64,000 bases of DNA from Psychromonas sp. MME1. Lineage in GTDB: Bacteria > Pseudomonadota > Gammaproteobacteria > Enterobacterales > Psychromonadaceae. A program made the position numbers and the translations under genes. The stretch covers positions 1,302,001 through 1,366,000 of the forward strand of contig NZ_CP160906.1 of the NCBI RefSeq assembly GCF_041080865.1. The letters are read 5' to 3'. Positions 44,630 to 52,832 of this stretch are shown in pieces; the stretch's first letter is position 1, and each line of letters begins with the position of its first letter. A model generated the notes under the pieces. It searched no databases. It was not told the DNA's origin and worked only from the letters and a program-made list of their open reading frames with translations.

Positions 44630-45646
44630 ATGAGTGTTGATGCGATCGGTTTATCTTCAGAATTATTAAAAGCAGTAAAAGCATGTGGTTATAAAAACCT
44701 TACGCCTATTCAACAACAAGCAATCCCTTTAATTCGTAATGGCCATGATTTACTCGCTAGTGCGCAGACTGGCACCGGCAAAACGGCTGCGTTTACTTTG
44801 CCGCTTTTAGATCTCTTAGCTAAAAGCAAAAGCGATAAAGTAGCCAATAACACCACCATTCGAGCACTCGTTTTAACACCAACCCGTGAACTTGCTGCGC
44901 AAGTGGCCGAAAATGTACAAGAATATAGTCAGTTTTTACCACTGAGTTCAGGGGCAATCACCGGGGGTACAAATATCGCACCACAGGTCAAAATGTTGAA
45001 ATCTGGTGTGGATCTACTCGTCGCCACACCGGGGCGATTACTTGAACATGTAAACGAAAGAAATGTCGATCTTTCGCATGTGAAATACCTTGTTTTAGAT
45101 GAAGCGGATCGCATGCTGGATATGGGATTTTTGCAGGATATTGAAAAGCTGATGTTGGTGATTAAACAGAAACACCAAACATTAATGTTCTCTGCGACTT
45201 TTTCAAACAAAGTCAAAACACTCGCGAAAAAACTGTTAACAACGCCAAAAACATTAGAGGTTTCACCACAAAATTCAACTTCAGGTAAAGTTAAACAACA
45301 AGTTTACTGGGTTTCAGAATCTCGTAAACGGGAGCTACTATCAGAATTAATTGGCGTGAAAAACTGGCGTCAGGTATTGGTTTTTGCAGGCACCAAAGAG
45401 AGCGCCAATCTTTTAGCTAAAGAGTTACAACTCGATGGCATTAAAACCGCACTCTGTCATGGCGATAAAACACAGGGCGCACGTAATAAAGCGATCGAAA
45501 AATTTACTGAAGGGAGCGTTCGGGTGCTTGTTGCTACCGATGTTGCCGCCCGTGGATTGGACATTCCCGACCTACCCTATGTAGTTAATTTCCATCTTCC
45601 CTTTTTAGCTGAAGATTATGTGCACCGTATTGGTCGTACCGGTTAG
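44630..45646 (+). CDS. rhlE: DEAD-box RNA helicase RhlE-like, 5' part (frameshift at the end)
   Basis: This frame holds nearly the whole helicase core: Q motif (LTPIQQQAIPL), motif I AQTGTGKT, Ia PTRELAAQ, II LDEADRMLD, III SATF, and in domain 2 VATDVAARGLDIP (V) and HRIGRTG (VI). It stops at TAG exactly after RTG, where relatives continue with RAG or LAG and KNGMA. That continuation is present in another frame (45661-45927). One missing base near 45644 explains it; the full protein would have 432 residues. RhlE-type helicases help ribosome assembly and RNA turnover in the cold. Confidence 0.92.
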   Translation: MSVDAIGLSSELLKAVKACGYKNLTPIQQQAIPLIRNGHDLLASAQTGTGKTAAFTLPLLDLLAKSKSDKVANNTTIRALVLTPTRELAAQVAENVQEYSQFLPLSSGAITGGTNIAPQVKMLKSGVDLLVATPGRLLEHVNERNVDLSHVKYLVLDEADRMLDMGFLQDIEKLMLVIKQKHQTLMFSATFSNKVKTLAKKLLTTPKTLEVSPQNSTSGKVKQQVYWVSESRKRELLSELIGVKNWRQVLVFAGTKESANLLAKELQLDGIKTALCHGDKTQGARNKAIEKFTEGSVRVLVATDVAARGLDIPDLPYVVNFHLPFLAEDYVHRIGRTG

Positions 45647-45660
45647 CCGGTAAAAATGGT

Positions 45661-45927
45661 ATGGCGGTGTCTCTGGTGAGCCCTAAAGATGAGCAGTTCT
45701 TAGATAATATTGAAACACTTATCGGGCGTCGTTTTGAACGTATTATTTATCCCGGTTATGAAATGAGTCTCTCTGCCGGCGATACTGATAATGCAACGGG
45801 TGACGTGCTCAAAAAAAGCCGCTACAAAGCAACACAAGAACGTAACCAAATGCTAGCCAGAAAAAAAGCAGAAAACACCCCGGCGGCAATCCGTCGAGCA
45901 AAAGCTAAAAAACGTAAACCACGTTAA
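45661..45927 (+). CDS. rhlE: RhlE-like helicase, 3' part
   Basis: The 88 residues continue the preceding helicase: MAVSLVSPKDEQFLDNIETLIG is the normal end of domain 2 after motif VI, followed by a basic tail (RRAKAKKRKPR) that is typical of RhlE. The frame upstream of the ATG (AGKN just before it) belongs to the same protein, which shows that the split is a frameshift and not two genes. The product would not be made on its own, as there is no ribosome site. Confidence 0.85.
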   Translation: MAVSLVSPKDEQFLDNIETLIGRRFERIIYPGYEMSLSAGDTDNATGDVLKKSRYKATQERNQMLARKKAENTPAAIRRAKAKKRKPR

Positions 45928-46000
45928 GCGTAATAGCCACTCCTTCAAATAGAGGGGCTATTGAGGCGAAGCAAGCCATGCCCCATAGGAATTGCGATAA

Positions 46001-46480
46001 CTATTGATTCCAAGGATTACTTGGGTCATAGGGTGGCTCGGATGAGTCATTACTCTTTTGACGTTTTGCAACGGGCTTTCTCGTTGTGTTGCCACGTTTT
46101 TCATTCTGTTTTTCTTTAAACGCCGAAGCGGCTTTCGCCTGAGAAAGTTCAATGGACTCAACCGTTAATTGCATCGGTTTACGTGGTACAATACCGTTTT
46201 TAAAACCGCGTTCTCGTGGTGCTAAATCATACTGATCAGGTGTCGGTCGAGGCATGCGCGTATAGCGATATAGATAAAAATCTTCTAACTTTTCTCTCGC
46301 CCATTGGGTATTACGAAGAAACTTTAAACTCCCTTTGATATTTGGATTTACTTTAAAGCAGTTAAAGCGCAGTGCCGTTGCTAAAATCTCCCAACCATAA
46401 AATTCGACCAATTGGGTTAATAACGTCTCTAATTTTAAACCATGCAATGGGTTGTTCTGTTGTTCTTCTATTTCGCTCAT
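46001..46480 (-). CDS. VF530 family (DUF2132) DNA-binding protein, copy 2
   Basis: This 159-residue VF530 protein is related to the copy at 1096-1533: [44 protein letters not shown]. The C-terminal half is basic and Glu-rich, then ends with [12 protein letters not shown], the same ending as copy 1. Function is unknown apart from supposed DNA binding. It stands between the convergent rhlE gene and a P-loop kinase-like gene. The shared ending suggests a conserved contact or processing site. Confidence 0.85.
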   Translation of the reverse strand: MSEIEEQQNNPLHGLKLETLLTQLVEFYGWEILATALRFNCFKVNPNIKGSLKFLRNTQWAREKLEDFYLYRYTRMPRPTPDQYDLAPRERGFKNGIVPRKPMQLTVESIELSQAKAASAFKEKQNEKRGNTTRKPVAKRQKSNDSSEPPYDPSNPWNQ

Positions 46481-46527
46481 TTTATTCCTAAAGGATTATG
46501 TAAATATTTTTGCTATGTTAACTCGCA

Positions 46528-46902
46528 TCATGCTTGCCAATTGCGTTTCATTTTGGCCACCGTGGATTGTGGCACTTGATGTATATTATCAAATTGCATT
46601 GTACAAACCAGTATAGTTAGCTCTGCTTTGTACTCAAGTGCTAATTTTCTATAATGATCCATTTCCCACTGTTTGACGAAGGTGTTGGCGACAACCACAT
46701 CCTTATTATGCTGTAAATAATAACGACATTGCGCAAGGCACCAGTTATGTGCCTCTGGTAATTTACGCGCGTCAAATTGATATTGCCCCTGTGCATTTAT
46801 AAAATACATGTCTGTTTCAAGGTGCACTGCGGGCAATGTTTTTGCCAGTGTGGATTTGCCACTCCCTGGTAATCCACGAATTAGGGTTAATTTAAGCGAC
46901 AC
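46528..46902 (-). CDS. P-loop ATP-binding protein (kinase-like)
   Basis: This protein of about 124 residues is built around a single P-loop domain: Walker A GLPGSGKSTLAK near the start and ETDMYF where small-molecule kinases hold the catalytic Asp. It resembles the ATP-binding domain of polynucleotide-kinase- or N4BP2-type proteins. The substrate is unknown. I prefer the GTG at 46902, directly before SLKLTLIRG and behind the serB stop; an ATG at 46944 would overlap the serB end by about 30 bases. It is co-oriented with serB and likely co-transcribed. Confidence 0.78.
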   Translation of the reverse strand: MSLKLTLIRGLPGSGKSTLAKTLPAVHLETDMYFINAQGQYQFDARKLPEAHNWCLAQCRYYLQHNKDVVVANTFVKQWEMDHYRKLALEYKAELTILVCTMQFDNIHQVPQSTVAKMKRNWQA

Positions 46903-46912
46903 AATAGGCGCA

Positions 46913-47959
46913 TCATGCCCAACTACTTGGACAAAGTGTCGCACTTAACAGTGCTAGAGCGCCATACAAATCAGTCACATTTAATGCAACGTCTGCTTTT
47001 TCTTGAACAATAGGTTTGGCATGAATCGCAATACCGACGGCGGCGGATTCCATCATCAGCAAATCATTAGCACCATCACCAATAGCAACGGTTTGTGACA
47101 TTGGTATATCATATTGTTTTGCCAATTCGGCCAATGTTCTTGCTTTTACCTGTGCATTGACTATTTCACCTAACACATTCCCCGTTAACTGTTCGCCGCT
47201 AACTTCTAATGTATTCGCAACAGTATGATCAAAGCCAAGGTCTTGTTTTAATCGATCCGCAAAATAGTTAAAACCACCCGATGCGATGGCAATTTTCCAG
47301 CCCGCTTTTTTTACGCCAGCTATTAACACTTCTAATCCGGGCATTAACGGCATGCTATCTGCTACCTCTTTTAAAATCGTAATCGGCGCATCTTTTAATT
47401 TGCTGACACGCGTGCGCAGACTCTCATTGAAATCGAGTTTGCCCTGCATTGCTTGTGCGGTCACCGCGGCCACTTCATCGCCAACCCCATACAAACGCGC
47501 TATCTCATCAATACACTCAATTTGAATTGTTGTTGAGTCCATATCCATCAATATAAGACCCGGTTTTTGCCAATCAGGAAATGAATCCATCAATGCAAAA
47601 TCTAAGTGATGGGGCTTTACAAATACATCAAGCGCTGCTTTTAATGTTTGTGGGATATTATTTAGCGTGAGGCGCAATAAAGTTACTTTTTCAATAAGTG
47701 CAGGCGCATGTATGGCGATACCATCCACCCCTTGCGCGGCAAGCAGCATTAATAACGCGTCTAATTGTTGGCAAGTAAACGCCTCCCCCATTACAATCAG
47801 GGAAGCCTTTGCTGCCATAGGAGAATTTAATTGTTGGCTATATTGTCCATTTTCATAATAAAGGCAATCTAAGCCAGTCACTTTTTGCTTTAGTTCGCCC
47901 TTCAATTTAAGCAAAGATTGACAATTTGATTGAACTACGAGTTTTTTTATTGGATTCAC
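46913..47959 (-). CDS. serB: Phosphoserine phosphatase SerB
   Basis: The 348-residue HAD-family phosphatase performs the last step of serine synthesis. Motif I is LILMDMDSTTIQIECIDE (Asp nucleophile in DMDST), motif II IASGGF, motif III and IV with Lys and GDGANDLLMMESA. A ~110-residue N-terminal region precedes it, as in other marine gammaproteobacteria. smp lies upstream in divergent orientation, a serB-smp pairing conserved in enterobacteria and Vibrio. The downstream P-loop gene follows immediately. Confidence 0.95.
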   Translation of the reverse strand: MNPIKKLVVQSNCQSLLKLKGELKQKVTGLDCLYYENGQYSQQLNSPMAAKASLIVMGEAFTCQQLDALLMLLAAQGVDGIAIHAPALIEKVTLLRLTLNNIPQTLKAALDVFVKPHHLDFALMDSFPDWQKPGLILMDMDSTTIQIECIDEIARLYGVGDEVAAVTAQAMQGKLDFNESLRTRVSKLKDAPITILKEVADSMPLMPGLEVLIAGVKKAGWKIAIASGGFNYFADRLKQDLGFDHTVANTLEVSGEQLTGNVLGEIVNAQVKARTLAELAKQYDIPMSQTVAIGDGANDLLMMESAAVGIAIHAKPIVQEKADVALNVTDLYGALALLSATLCPSSWA

Positions 47960-48101
47960 TGTAACATACCTGTTTTAAAGCGATTTAATACACAGTAGCG
48001 TACTACTAGCGATTAAAAAATTGATTATAATAATATGTCTGACACGATAACTATTGCGATTCATCATTGCAAGTATAACAACTTGTTGTAAGGAACTTTA
48101 A

Positions 48102-48725
48102 ATGCATAAAAAATGGTTTTATTTATGGCGCTTTATACAAATAACAACTTTATTAGCAGTTTGTATGATTATCGGCTATCAGTACTATATATTACAAATG
48201 ACCTCTAATGATATTAAATCTCAGCAAAGCGAAAAATTTTCATATTCATTAACGAACTTAGCAGCAGCACAAGCAACACGTTATCTTGCCAATAATAAAA
48301 CAGAGGAATTGCAGTTACTTATTGAAGAGCTAAGTAATGATCCAACGGTTAGAGATATCACTATTTATGATCATTTAGGTCAAATAGTCAGCCAATCTAA
48401 ACAAGCATTACCGCTATCAACTTTATTAGATTTTGATAGAAAAGGTGTCAAAGAAGCAGAGGAAAAATCTCCCTATATTGCAGAGTTATACAAAAAAAAT
48501 GAAAAAATAGGTTATATACGTATCACATTAGAGCAACAAAAAATTCTCAGTGTCATTAATCATTATCAAGAAACGGGTCGTTCCATTTTAATTCAATTAT
48601 TAATCTGCTCATTTATTGTCGGTGGGATTTTAATGGCGCTATTTTTTAAAAAACTTGAAGCAGGCCATAACCTATTTATTAAAGAATTTAATGAAACAAA
48701 AAACAAAATGAAATTTTCTAAATAG
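48102..48725 (+). CDS. smp: Smp/AhpA (YtjB) membrane protein
   Basis: The 207-residue inner-membrane protein has one hydrophobic segment at about residues 13-32 and another at about 162-183, enclosing a periplasmic domain of about 130 residues. It fits the Smp (YtjB, later AhpA) family, whose gene is divergent from serB in E. coli. The E. coli protein affects anaerobic redox balance, but its activity is unclear. It is followed by a strong two-way terminator before the convergent sodB gene. Confidence 0.85.
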   Translation: MHKKWFYLWRFIQITTLLAVCMIIGYQYYILQMTSNDIKSQQSEKFSYSLTNLAAAQATRYLANNKTEELQLLIEELSNDPTVRDITIYDHLGQIVSQSKQALPLSTLLDFDRKGVKEAEEKSPYIAELYKKNEKIGYIRITLEQQKILSVINHYQETGRSILIQLLICSFIVGGILMALFFKKLEAGHNLFIKEFNETKNKMKFSK

Positions 48726-48760
48726 AGAAAGCATCTTAAATTAACGAGCGAATATAATAA

Positions 48761-48787
48761 AAAACCTTAACATAATGTTAAGGTTTT
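48761..48787. terminator. Two-way terminator between smp and sodB
   Basis: AAAACCTTAACA (48761-48772) pairs exactly with TGTTAAGGTTTT (48776-48787). A T-run follows on the right and an A-run precedes on the left, so it can stop both convergent genes. Confidence 0.9.
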
Positions 48788-48828
48788 TTTTATTACAACA
48801 CTAATGTTACTAATTATTAAGGTAAATT

Positions 48829-49410
48829 TTAAGCGTAATTTTGATTTACAAAATCCCAATTTACCAATGCCCAGAAACCATTTAAATAGTTAGGACGTAC
48901 ATTACGGTAATCAATATAGTAAGCATGCTCCCATAGATCGACCGTCAATAATGGTGTAACACCTTCGTCAGTTAATGGTGTTGCCGCATTAGAAGTATTA
49001 ACAATCTCCAATGTACCATCCGCTTTTTTAACCAACCATGTCCAAGATGAAGCAAAGTTGTTTACTGCTTTATCATTCCATGCTGCTTGAAATTCAGCAA
49101 ATGAGCCAAAGCTTTGTTCAATAGCCTGTGCAATTGGGCCTGTCGGCTCACCACCAGCATTCGCTGCTAGGCAGTTCCAGTAAAAAGTATGATTCCAGAC
49201 TTGTGCTGCATTATTAAAAAGCGGGCCAGTACTTGTTTGAATAATTTCTTCTAAAGATTTATTTGCTAAGTCAGTACCTTCGATTAGGCCATTTAACTTT
49301 TGTACGTAAGTTGCGTGATGCTTACCGTGGTGAAAATCAAGCGTTTCTGCAGAAATGTGTGGTTCTAGTGCATCTTTCGCGTAAGGTAAAGCTGGTAATT
49401 CAAAAGCCAT
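48829..49410 (-). CDS. sodB: Superoxide dismutase, iron type
   Basis: This is a 193-residue Fe-superoxide dismutase. Metal ligands are the His in the first helix region (LDFHHGKHH), the His in QVWNHTFYW, and Asp/His in VDLWEHAYYIDYRN; GGEPTGPI and the AAQVWNHTF stretch fit the iron type. I chose the ATG at 49410 because GGAG lies upstream; the ORF start at 49425 adds five unlikely residues. Iron-dependent regulation is usual for sodB. The divergent grxD shares the upstream region, which contains the palindrome at 49541-49556. Confidence 0.96.
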   Translation of the reverse strand: MAFELPALPYAKDALEPHISAETLDFHHGKHHATYVQKLNGLIEGTDLANKSLEEIIQTSTGPLFNNAAQVWNHTFYWNCLAANAGGEPTGPIAQAIEQSFGSFAEFQAAWNDKAVNNFASSWTWLVKKADGTLEIVNTSNAATPLTDEGVTPLLTVDLWEHAYYIDYRNVRPNYLNGFWALVNWDFVNQNYA

Positions 49411-49540
49411 ATTATTCGTCTCCATATTAAAATATTTGCAAAATAAGTCGTTTTATAAATGCAGACACAGGGATCGTGTTAGCGAACTTCATTTATTATT
49501 AGATTCTCTGCAAGAAAATGATCTATGTCAATGTTATTTG

Positions 49541-49556
49541 TGATAATATTTTATCA
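49541..49556. promoter_or_regulatory. Palindrome in the sodB-grxD promoter region
   Basis: TGATAATATTTTATCA is a 16-base element with 6-bp exact arms. It is rich in GATAAT-like units, so a Fur-like iron regulator is possible, but it is not a full Fur box. It lies 82 bases before the grxD start and 131 before the sodB start. Confidence 0.35.
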
Positions 49557-49637
49557 TATTGTTAACCCTCATTTTTAATGACGTTTTATTAACACTTGAA
49601 TTTGAGTAGAATAAATAAAATTTTTTTGGAGTATAAA

Positions 49638-49967
49638 ATGGAAACGTTAGATAAAATTAAAAATCAAATTAGTGAAAATGCAATCCTATTATATATGAAA
49701 GGTTCTCCTAAATTACCTAGCTGTGGTTTTTCTTCACAGGCATCACAAGCTCTTATGCAATGTGGTCACCCTTTCGCCTATGTTGATATACTACAAAACC
49801 CAGATATTCGCGCAGAGCTACCTAAATATGCTAATTGGCCTACCTTCCCACAATTATGGGTTGACGGTGAACTCATTGGCGGTTGTGATATTATTTTAGA
49901 AATGTTCCAACAGGGTGAATTACAACCCATTATTGAACAGGCAGCTAAAAAGAATAGAGAAGCCTAG
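49638..49967 (+). CDS. grxD: Monothiol glutaredoxin GrxD (Grx4)
   Basis: The 109-residue protein has the active-site motif CGFS (about residues 29-32), followed by the substrate-binding WPTFPQLWVDGELIGGCDI. Monothiol glutaredoxins of this type bind and transfer [2Fe-2S] clusters with BolA proteins. I chose the ATG at 49638 because TTTGGAG lies directly upstream; the longer frame at 49596 has none. It shares a promoter region with sodB, which fits a joint iron/oxidative-stress response. Confidence 0.95.
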   Translation: METLDKIKNQISENAILLYMKGSPKLPSCGFSSQASQALMQCGHPFAYVDILQNPDIRAELPKYANWPTFPQLWVDGELIGGCDIILEMFQQGELQPIIEQAAKKNREA

Positions 49968-50328
49968 CATCATTTTTTATACCAATTTGCATAATATTAT
50001 AGTCATAGCTTGTTGATGAACAATGGTAGAACAAGGCAAGGCATTCATGGCTAGATAATTATTGGATTTGGTATCAATCAGTTGTTAACTTTACATCTTG
50101 AAGTTGCATGAATATATCCCCATGTTACCTCAAGATGGTTTTTAAATCGAAAACCAGTCCTGCATTGTAATATTCGAAAGTTAATAACAATTACCTCATG
50201 TTACGTATTGTTTAGCAATCCAAGCTAACGCCTGACAAAAATTTTGAGGTAACATAGGATATTATTGAATACATAGCAATAGCGGTTCTATTATTAATAG
50301 CTTCAATATAAAACAAAAAGGTATAATT
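49968..50328. other. Non-coding stretch between grxD and tmaR
   Basis: The stretch holds two repeat-like structures. A ~96-base element at 49979-50074 has ATACCAA/TTGGTAT ends. ATGTTACCTCAA at 50122-50133 is inverted at 50244-50255, with a third half-copy, TTACCTCA, at 50191. They could be a small MITE and binding sites upstream of tmaR. No RNA gene is recognised. Confidence 0.45.
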
Positions 50329-50634
50329 ATGGGTAATGTGCTTGAACTAGTAAAAATCACACGTCGTAAAAATAAATTAAAACGTGAAATTATAGATAAT
50401 GAAACAAAAGTCAGGGACAATCGTAAACGCGTCGATCTTCTAAGCAACTTATTAGAATACATCACGCCTGATATGAACCCAGAAGACGTTCTTGCTATCA
50501 TTAACAACATGAAGTTTGACTATGAAAATCGTGTTGATGATCACATCATTATTGGTGCGGAACTTTCAAAAGAGCGTCGTGAGCTAAATAATAAAATTAT
50601 GTCATTCAAACTTACTGGCCATGTTGCTAAATAA
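50329..50634 (+). CDS. tmaR: Pole-localiser protein TmaR (YeeX, DUF496)
   Basis: This 101-residue coiled-coil protein aligns over its full length with E. coli YeeX/Tma[52 protein letters not shown]. The tyrosine equivalent to the phosphorylated Tyr72 of E. coli is Tyr65 in FDYENRVDD. TmaR forms polar clusters that hold enzyme I of the sugar phosphotransferase system and control its activity. It has its own terminator at 50667-50706. Confidence 0.93.
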   Translation: MGNVLELVKITRRKNKLKREIIDNETKVRDNRKRVDLLSNLLEYITPDMNPEDVLAIINNMKFDYENRVDDHIIIGAELSKERRELNNKIMSFKLTGHVAK

Positions 50635-50666
50635 CTTTCTTATTTAAGAAAAACATTCAACATTGA

Positions 50667-50706
50667 GGGATAGTCTAATACCAAAGGGTATTCCTATCCC
50701 TTTTTT
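50667..50706 (+). terminator. Rho-independent terminator behind tmaR
   Basis: GGGATAG pairs with CTATCCC, and AATACC with GGTATT inside, followed by six T. It lies between tmaR and pfaE, so pfaE needs its own promoter or read-through. Confidence 0.9.
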
Positions 50707-50725
50707 ATAGCGCAACGGAGCTCTG

Positions 50726-51508
50726 GTGGATATTAATCACCCTTCATTATTAACACTGCCTAATCACTCTATTCACCTGTGGCATATTAACCCACAACAG
50801 ATCAAAGACGCTAACCAAATCAATTATCTGCAGACTCTATTAAGCAGCGATGAACAAGCTAGAGTAGCGCGTTATCGAACCCCAGAGGCGCAGCATAGTG
50901 CATTAATAACGCGTGCATTTTTACGTTTAATCCTATCACAGTATGTCGCCATACAACCACAGGATTGGCAATTTACGGTATCTGCCCATGGCAAGCCAGA
51001 AATAGCCAACTCGACGTTGCCATTACGTTTCAATTTAAGTCATAACAGTGAGTTGATTATTTGTTCAATCTGTTTAAACCACGATATTGGTTGTGATATT
51101 GAAAATGTACATCGTAAGATTAATTACACGGGGATCTCAAAGCGCTATTTCACCGAACCTGAACAACGGGATATAGCTTCACAGCCAAGTTTATTACAGG
51201 GGCGCCGATTTTTTGAATATTGGACGCTTAAAGAGGCATTTCTCAAAGCGACAGGATATGGAATAAGCCTTGGTCTAGATATCGTTAGCTTTACTATTAA
51301 GTCAAATCTAAAAACATTAATTAATGACGATATAAATATCGTTATTACTGACAATCATAAGATCAATTGCAATGATCACTGGTATCACTGCCTCACCTAC
51401 CCAGACCAAAAACATTGTATTGCTATCTCCGTTAATACTGGCAAAGATAAGCGTGTTCTTGAAATACAACATTTTTCAGCTGAAAAGTTATGCCAATTGG
51501 TAAATTAG
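50726..51508 (+). CDS. pfaE: 4'-Phosphopantetheinyl transferase, PfaE-type
   Basis: This is a 260-residue Sfp-type transferase that attaches phosphopantetheine to acyl carrier proteins. Motifs are PLRFNLSHNSELIICSICLNHDIGCDIENV (shown in two parts: FNLSHNSELI and GCDIENV, magnesium ligands) and FFEYWTLKEAFLKATG (WTLKEAxLKA). It is the only such enzyme in the window, and its substrate is probably the five-ACP array of PfaA about 32 kb away. In some PUFA makers, such as Moritella, pfaE is likewise unlinked. GTG start with GGAG upstream. A GST gene converges. Confidence 0.88.
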   Translation: MDINHPSLLTLPNHSIHLWHINPQQIKDANQINYLQTLLSSDEQARVARYRTPEAQHSALITRAFLRLILSQYVAIQPQDWQFTVSAHGKPEIANSTLPLRFNLSHNSELIICSICLNHDIGCDIENVHRKINYTGISKRYFTEPEQRDIASQPSLLQGRRFFEYWTLKEAFLKATGYGISLGLDIVSFTIKSNLKTLINDDINIVITDNHKINCNDHWYHCLTYPDQKHCIAISVNTGKDKRVLEIQHFSAEKLCQLVN

Positions 51509-51541
51509 AGACATTGCTATTAGTTAAATGATAAGGTTGAT

Positions 51542-52105
51542 TTAATCGATGGCAGGGGGAGCCGTCGCGATGAACTCTTTATCCGTATTAGCCAATGCCA
51601 GTAAATGTTGCAAAACCGGTAACTCAGACAAGTCTATCCGCCTGCGGTATAGCCCCCAATTTAGAAAACACGCCAACCTCAGCTCGCCATCACTCAAAGG
51701 TAATTCATGGGAAAAGGTGCGCTTATTTAAAGCCATTAAACCAGAAAGAACACGCGCATGTTGCCTTTGCAAGTAATGACTTTGCGCTAATTTTATACCA
51801 TCAAGTTCTAGAAAAAAAATATTCACACAGGCATCAAGCACGGTATTGCTCATATTAAAAAGCTCAAAATCAGCTACATCAGCAAAAAACGGCTGCCCCG
51901 ACTTTTCCCGCAAATATTTAATAATGGAACTTGAGTCAGTAAGCGTTACACCATTATCAATCAATAGGGGCACTTTTTTAGTTGGCGATAAATTTGCACT
52001 GGTTGCGGCATCTGTCTCAATAAATTGATGTTGTAAACCGGTTTGTAATAGGACAATGCGACAATGACGAACAAATGGAGAGGTATAACTACCATATACT
52101 TTCAT
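51542..52105 (-). CDS. Glutathione S-transferase-like protein
   Basis: This 187-residue protein has a thioredoxin-like GST N-terminal domain: MKVYGSYTSPFVRHCRIVLL with a Ser/Pro active-site region, then KKVPLLIDNG (cis-Pro) and LTDSSSIIKYL, which binds the glutathione gamma-glutamyl group. The C-terminal helical domain is present but shorter than usual. The substrate is unknown. It is followed downstream by the convergent pfaE stop. A small unknown gene lies further upstream on the same strand. Confidence 0.88.
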   Translation of the reverse strand: MKVYGSYTSPFVRHCRIVLLQTGLQHQFIETDAATSANLSPTKKVPLLIDNGVTLTDSSSIIKYLREKSGQPFFADVADFELFNMSNTVLDACVNIFFLELDGIKLAQSHYLQRQHARVLSGLMALNKRTFSHELPLSDGELRLACFLNWGLYRRRIDLSELPVLQHLLALANTDKEFIATAPPAID

Positions 52106-52154
52106 AGTAATCCTTATTGATGGAAGCGTATAAAAAGAAAAGGGGGGTGGATCA

Positions 52155-52181
52155 ATAATCCCCCTGTAATAGAGGGATTAT
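52155..52181 (-). terminator. Hairpin behind the 56-residue gene
   Basis: ATAATCCC and GGGATTAT are exactly complementary with an 11-base loop. On the minus strand a C-rich tract followed by TTTTCTTTTT comes about 15 bases later. It may be a weak terminator. Confidence 0.45.
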
Positions 52182-52189
52182 CGACTTAA

Positions 52190-52360
52190 CTAACTCGCTT
52201 CTTTCTCTTCGCCTTCGTTTGGCTGATCTGCTAACCATAATTCATGATTAGGATCTATTTTTTCCGATAGAGTCAATTCAATGCCCATTTCTAATAACTC
52301 TTTAAGTGTTAAGTTATCAGCTAGATTCATTGCTTGACCAGCTTTATTATGAAAAATCAT
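52190..52360 (-). CDS. Small acidic protein, 56 residues, unknown
   Basis: The frame begins MIFHNKAGQAMNLADNLTLK and continues with ELLEMGIELTLSEKIDPNHE, then ends EGEEKEAS. A strong AAGGAG site lies right before the ATG (52358-52360), which together with the helix-like middle argues that it is translated. No homologue or function is recognised. A hairpin with 8-bp arms (52155-52162/52174-52181) just behind the stop may end its transcript. Confidence 0.68.
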   Translation of the reverse strand: MIFHNKAGQAMNLADNLTLKELLEMGIELTLSEKIDPNHELWLADQPNEGEEKEAS

Positions 52361-52439
52361 GCTACTCTCCTTTTACGACCACCACCTTTATAACCTTAGC
52401 TTAAAATTGCTCAAAAAGTAGCCGATATACAGAAGAGTT

Positions 52440-52730
52440 TTAATTAAAATTGGTAAATTCGATCGCTGCGATGAAACGCCCTGCTTCCTCTTTAACCCTT
52501 AACACATTAGCTTCTACATCTAAGGGGACAAAACGTGAATTTTGTGTATCTAAAATGACTTTAATATTATCACCAGCACGTAAAACAGGCTCCATCACTT
52601 GCAAAGACATCCCCGTACTACTTAAATCATTGCAAAGACCAGAAATTTCCATTTCTCCCTTAATTATTTTAACATTCGCTTTAACTTCCATACGCTGAAA
52701 TACACGTCTTTCATCATGAGTTATTAACAC
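52440..52730 (-). CDS. PilZ-domain protein (c-di-GMP binding)
   Basis: This 96-residue protein consists of one PilZ domain. The two c-di-GMP binding motifs are present: RRVFQR (RxxxR) near residue 8 and DLSSTG (D/NxSxxG) near residue 40. It can therefore bind the second messenger and act as a small adaptor. It starts with GTG at 52730, with GGAGG a few bases upstream. No partner gene is adjacent. A second PilZ-like gene is at the right end of the window. Confidence 0.9.
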   Translation of the reverse strand: MLITHDERRVFQRMEVKANVKIIKGEMEISGLCNDLSSTGMSLQVMEPVLRAGDNIKVILDTQNSRFVPLDVEANVLRVKEEAGRFIAAIEFTNFN

Positions 52731-52832
52731 ATTGCCTCCAAAGATTAATCGATTTAAATTTAGTAAGTTAATGTTATTTCTATATCAAGCAAGTGATGTT
52801 GTTAATTTCTGTTAAGTTTGACTATTTAAAGC

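Noticed and set aside
46903..46944. Start of the P-loop gene at the ATG 46944
   Set aside because: It would overlap the serB end by about 30 bases and adds residues outside the P-loop domain; the GTG at 46902 is simpler.
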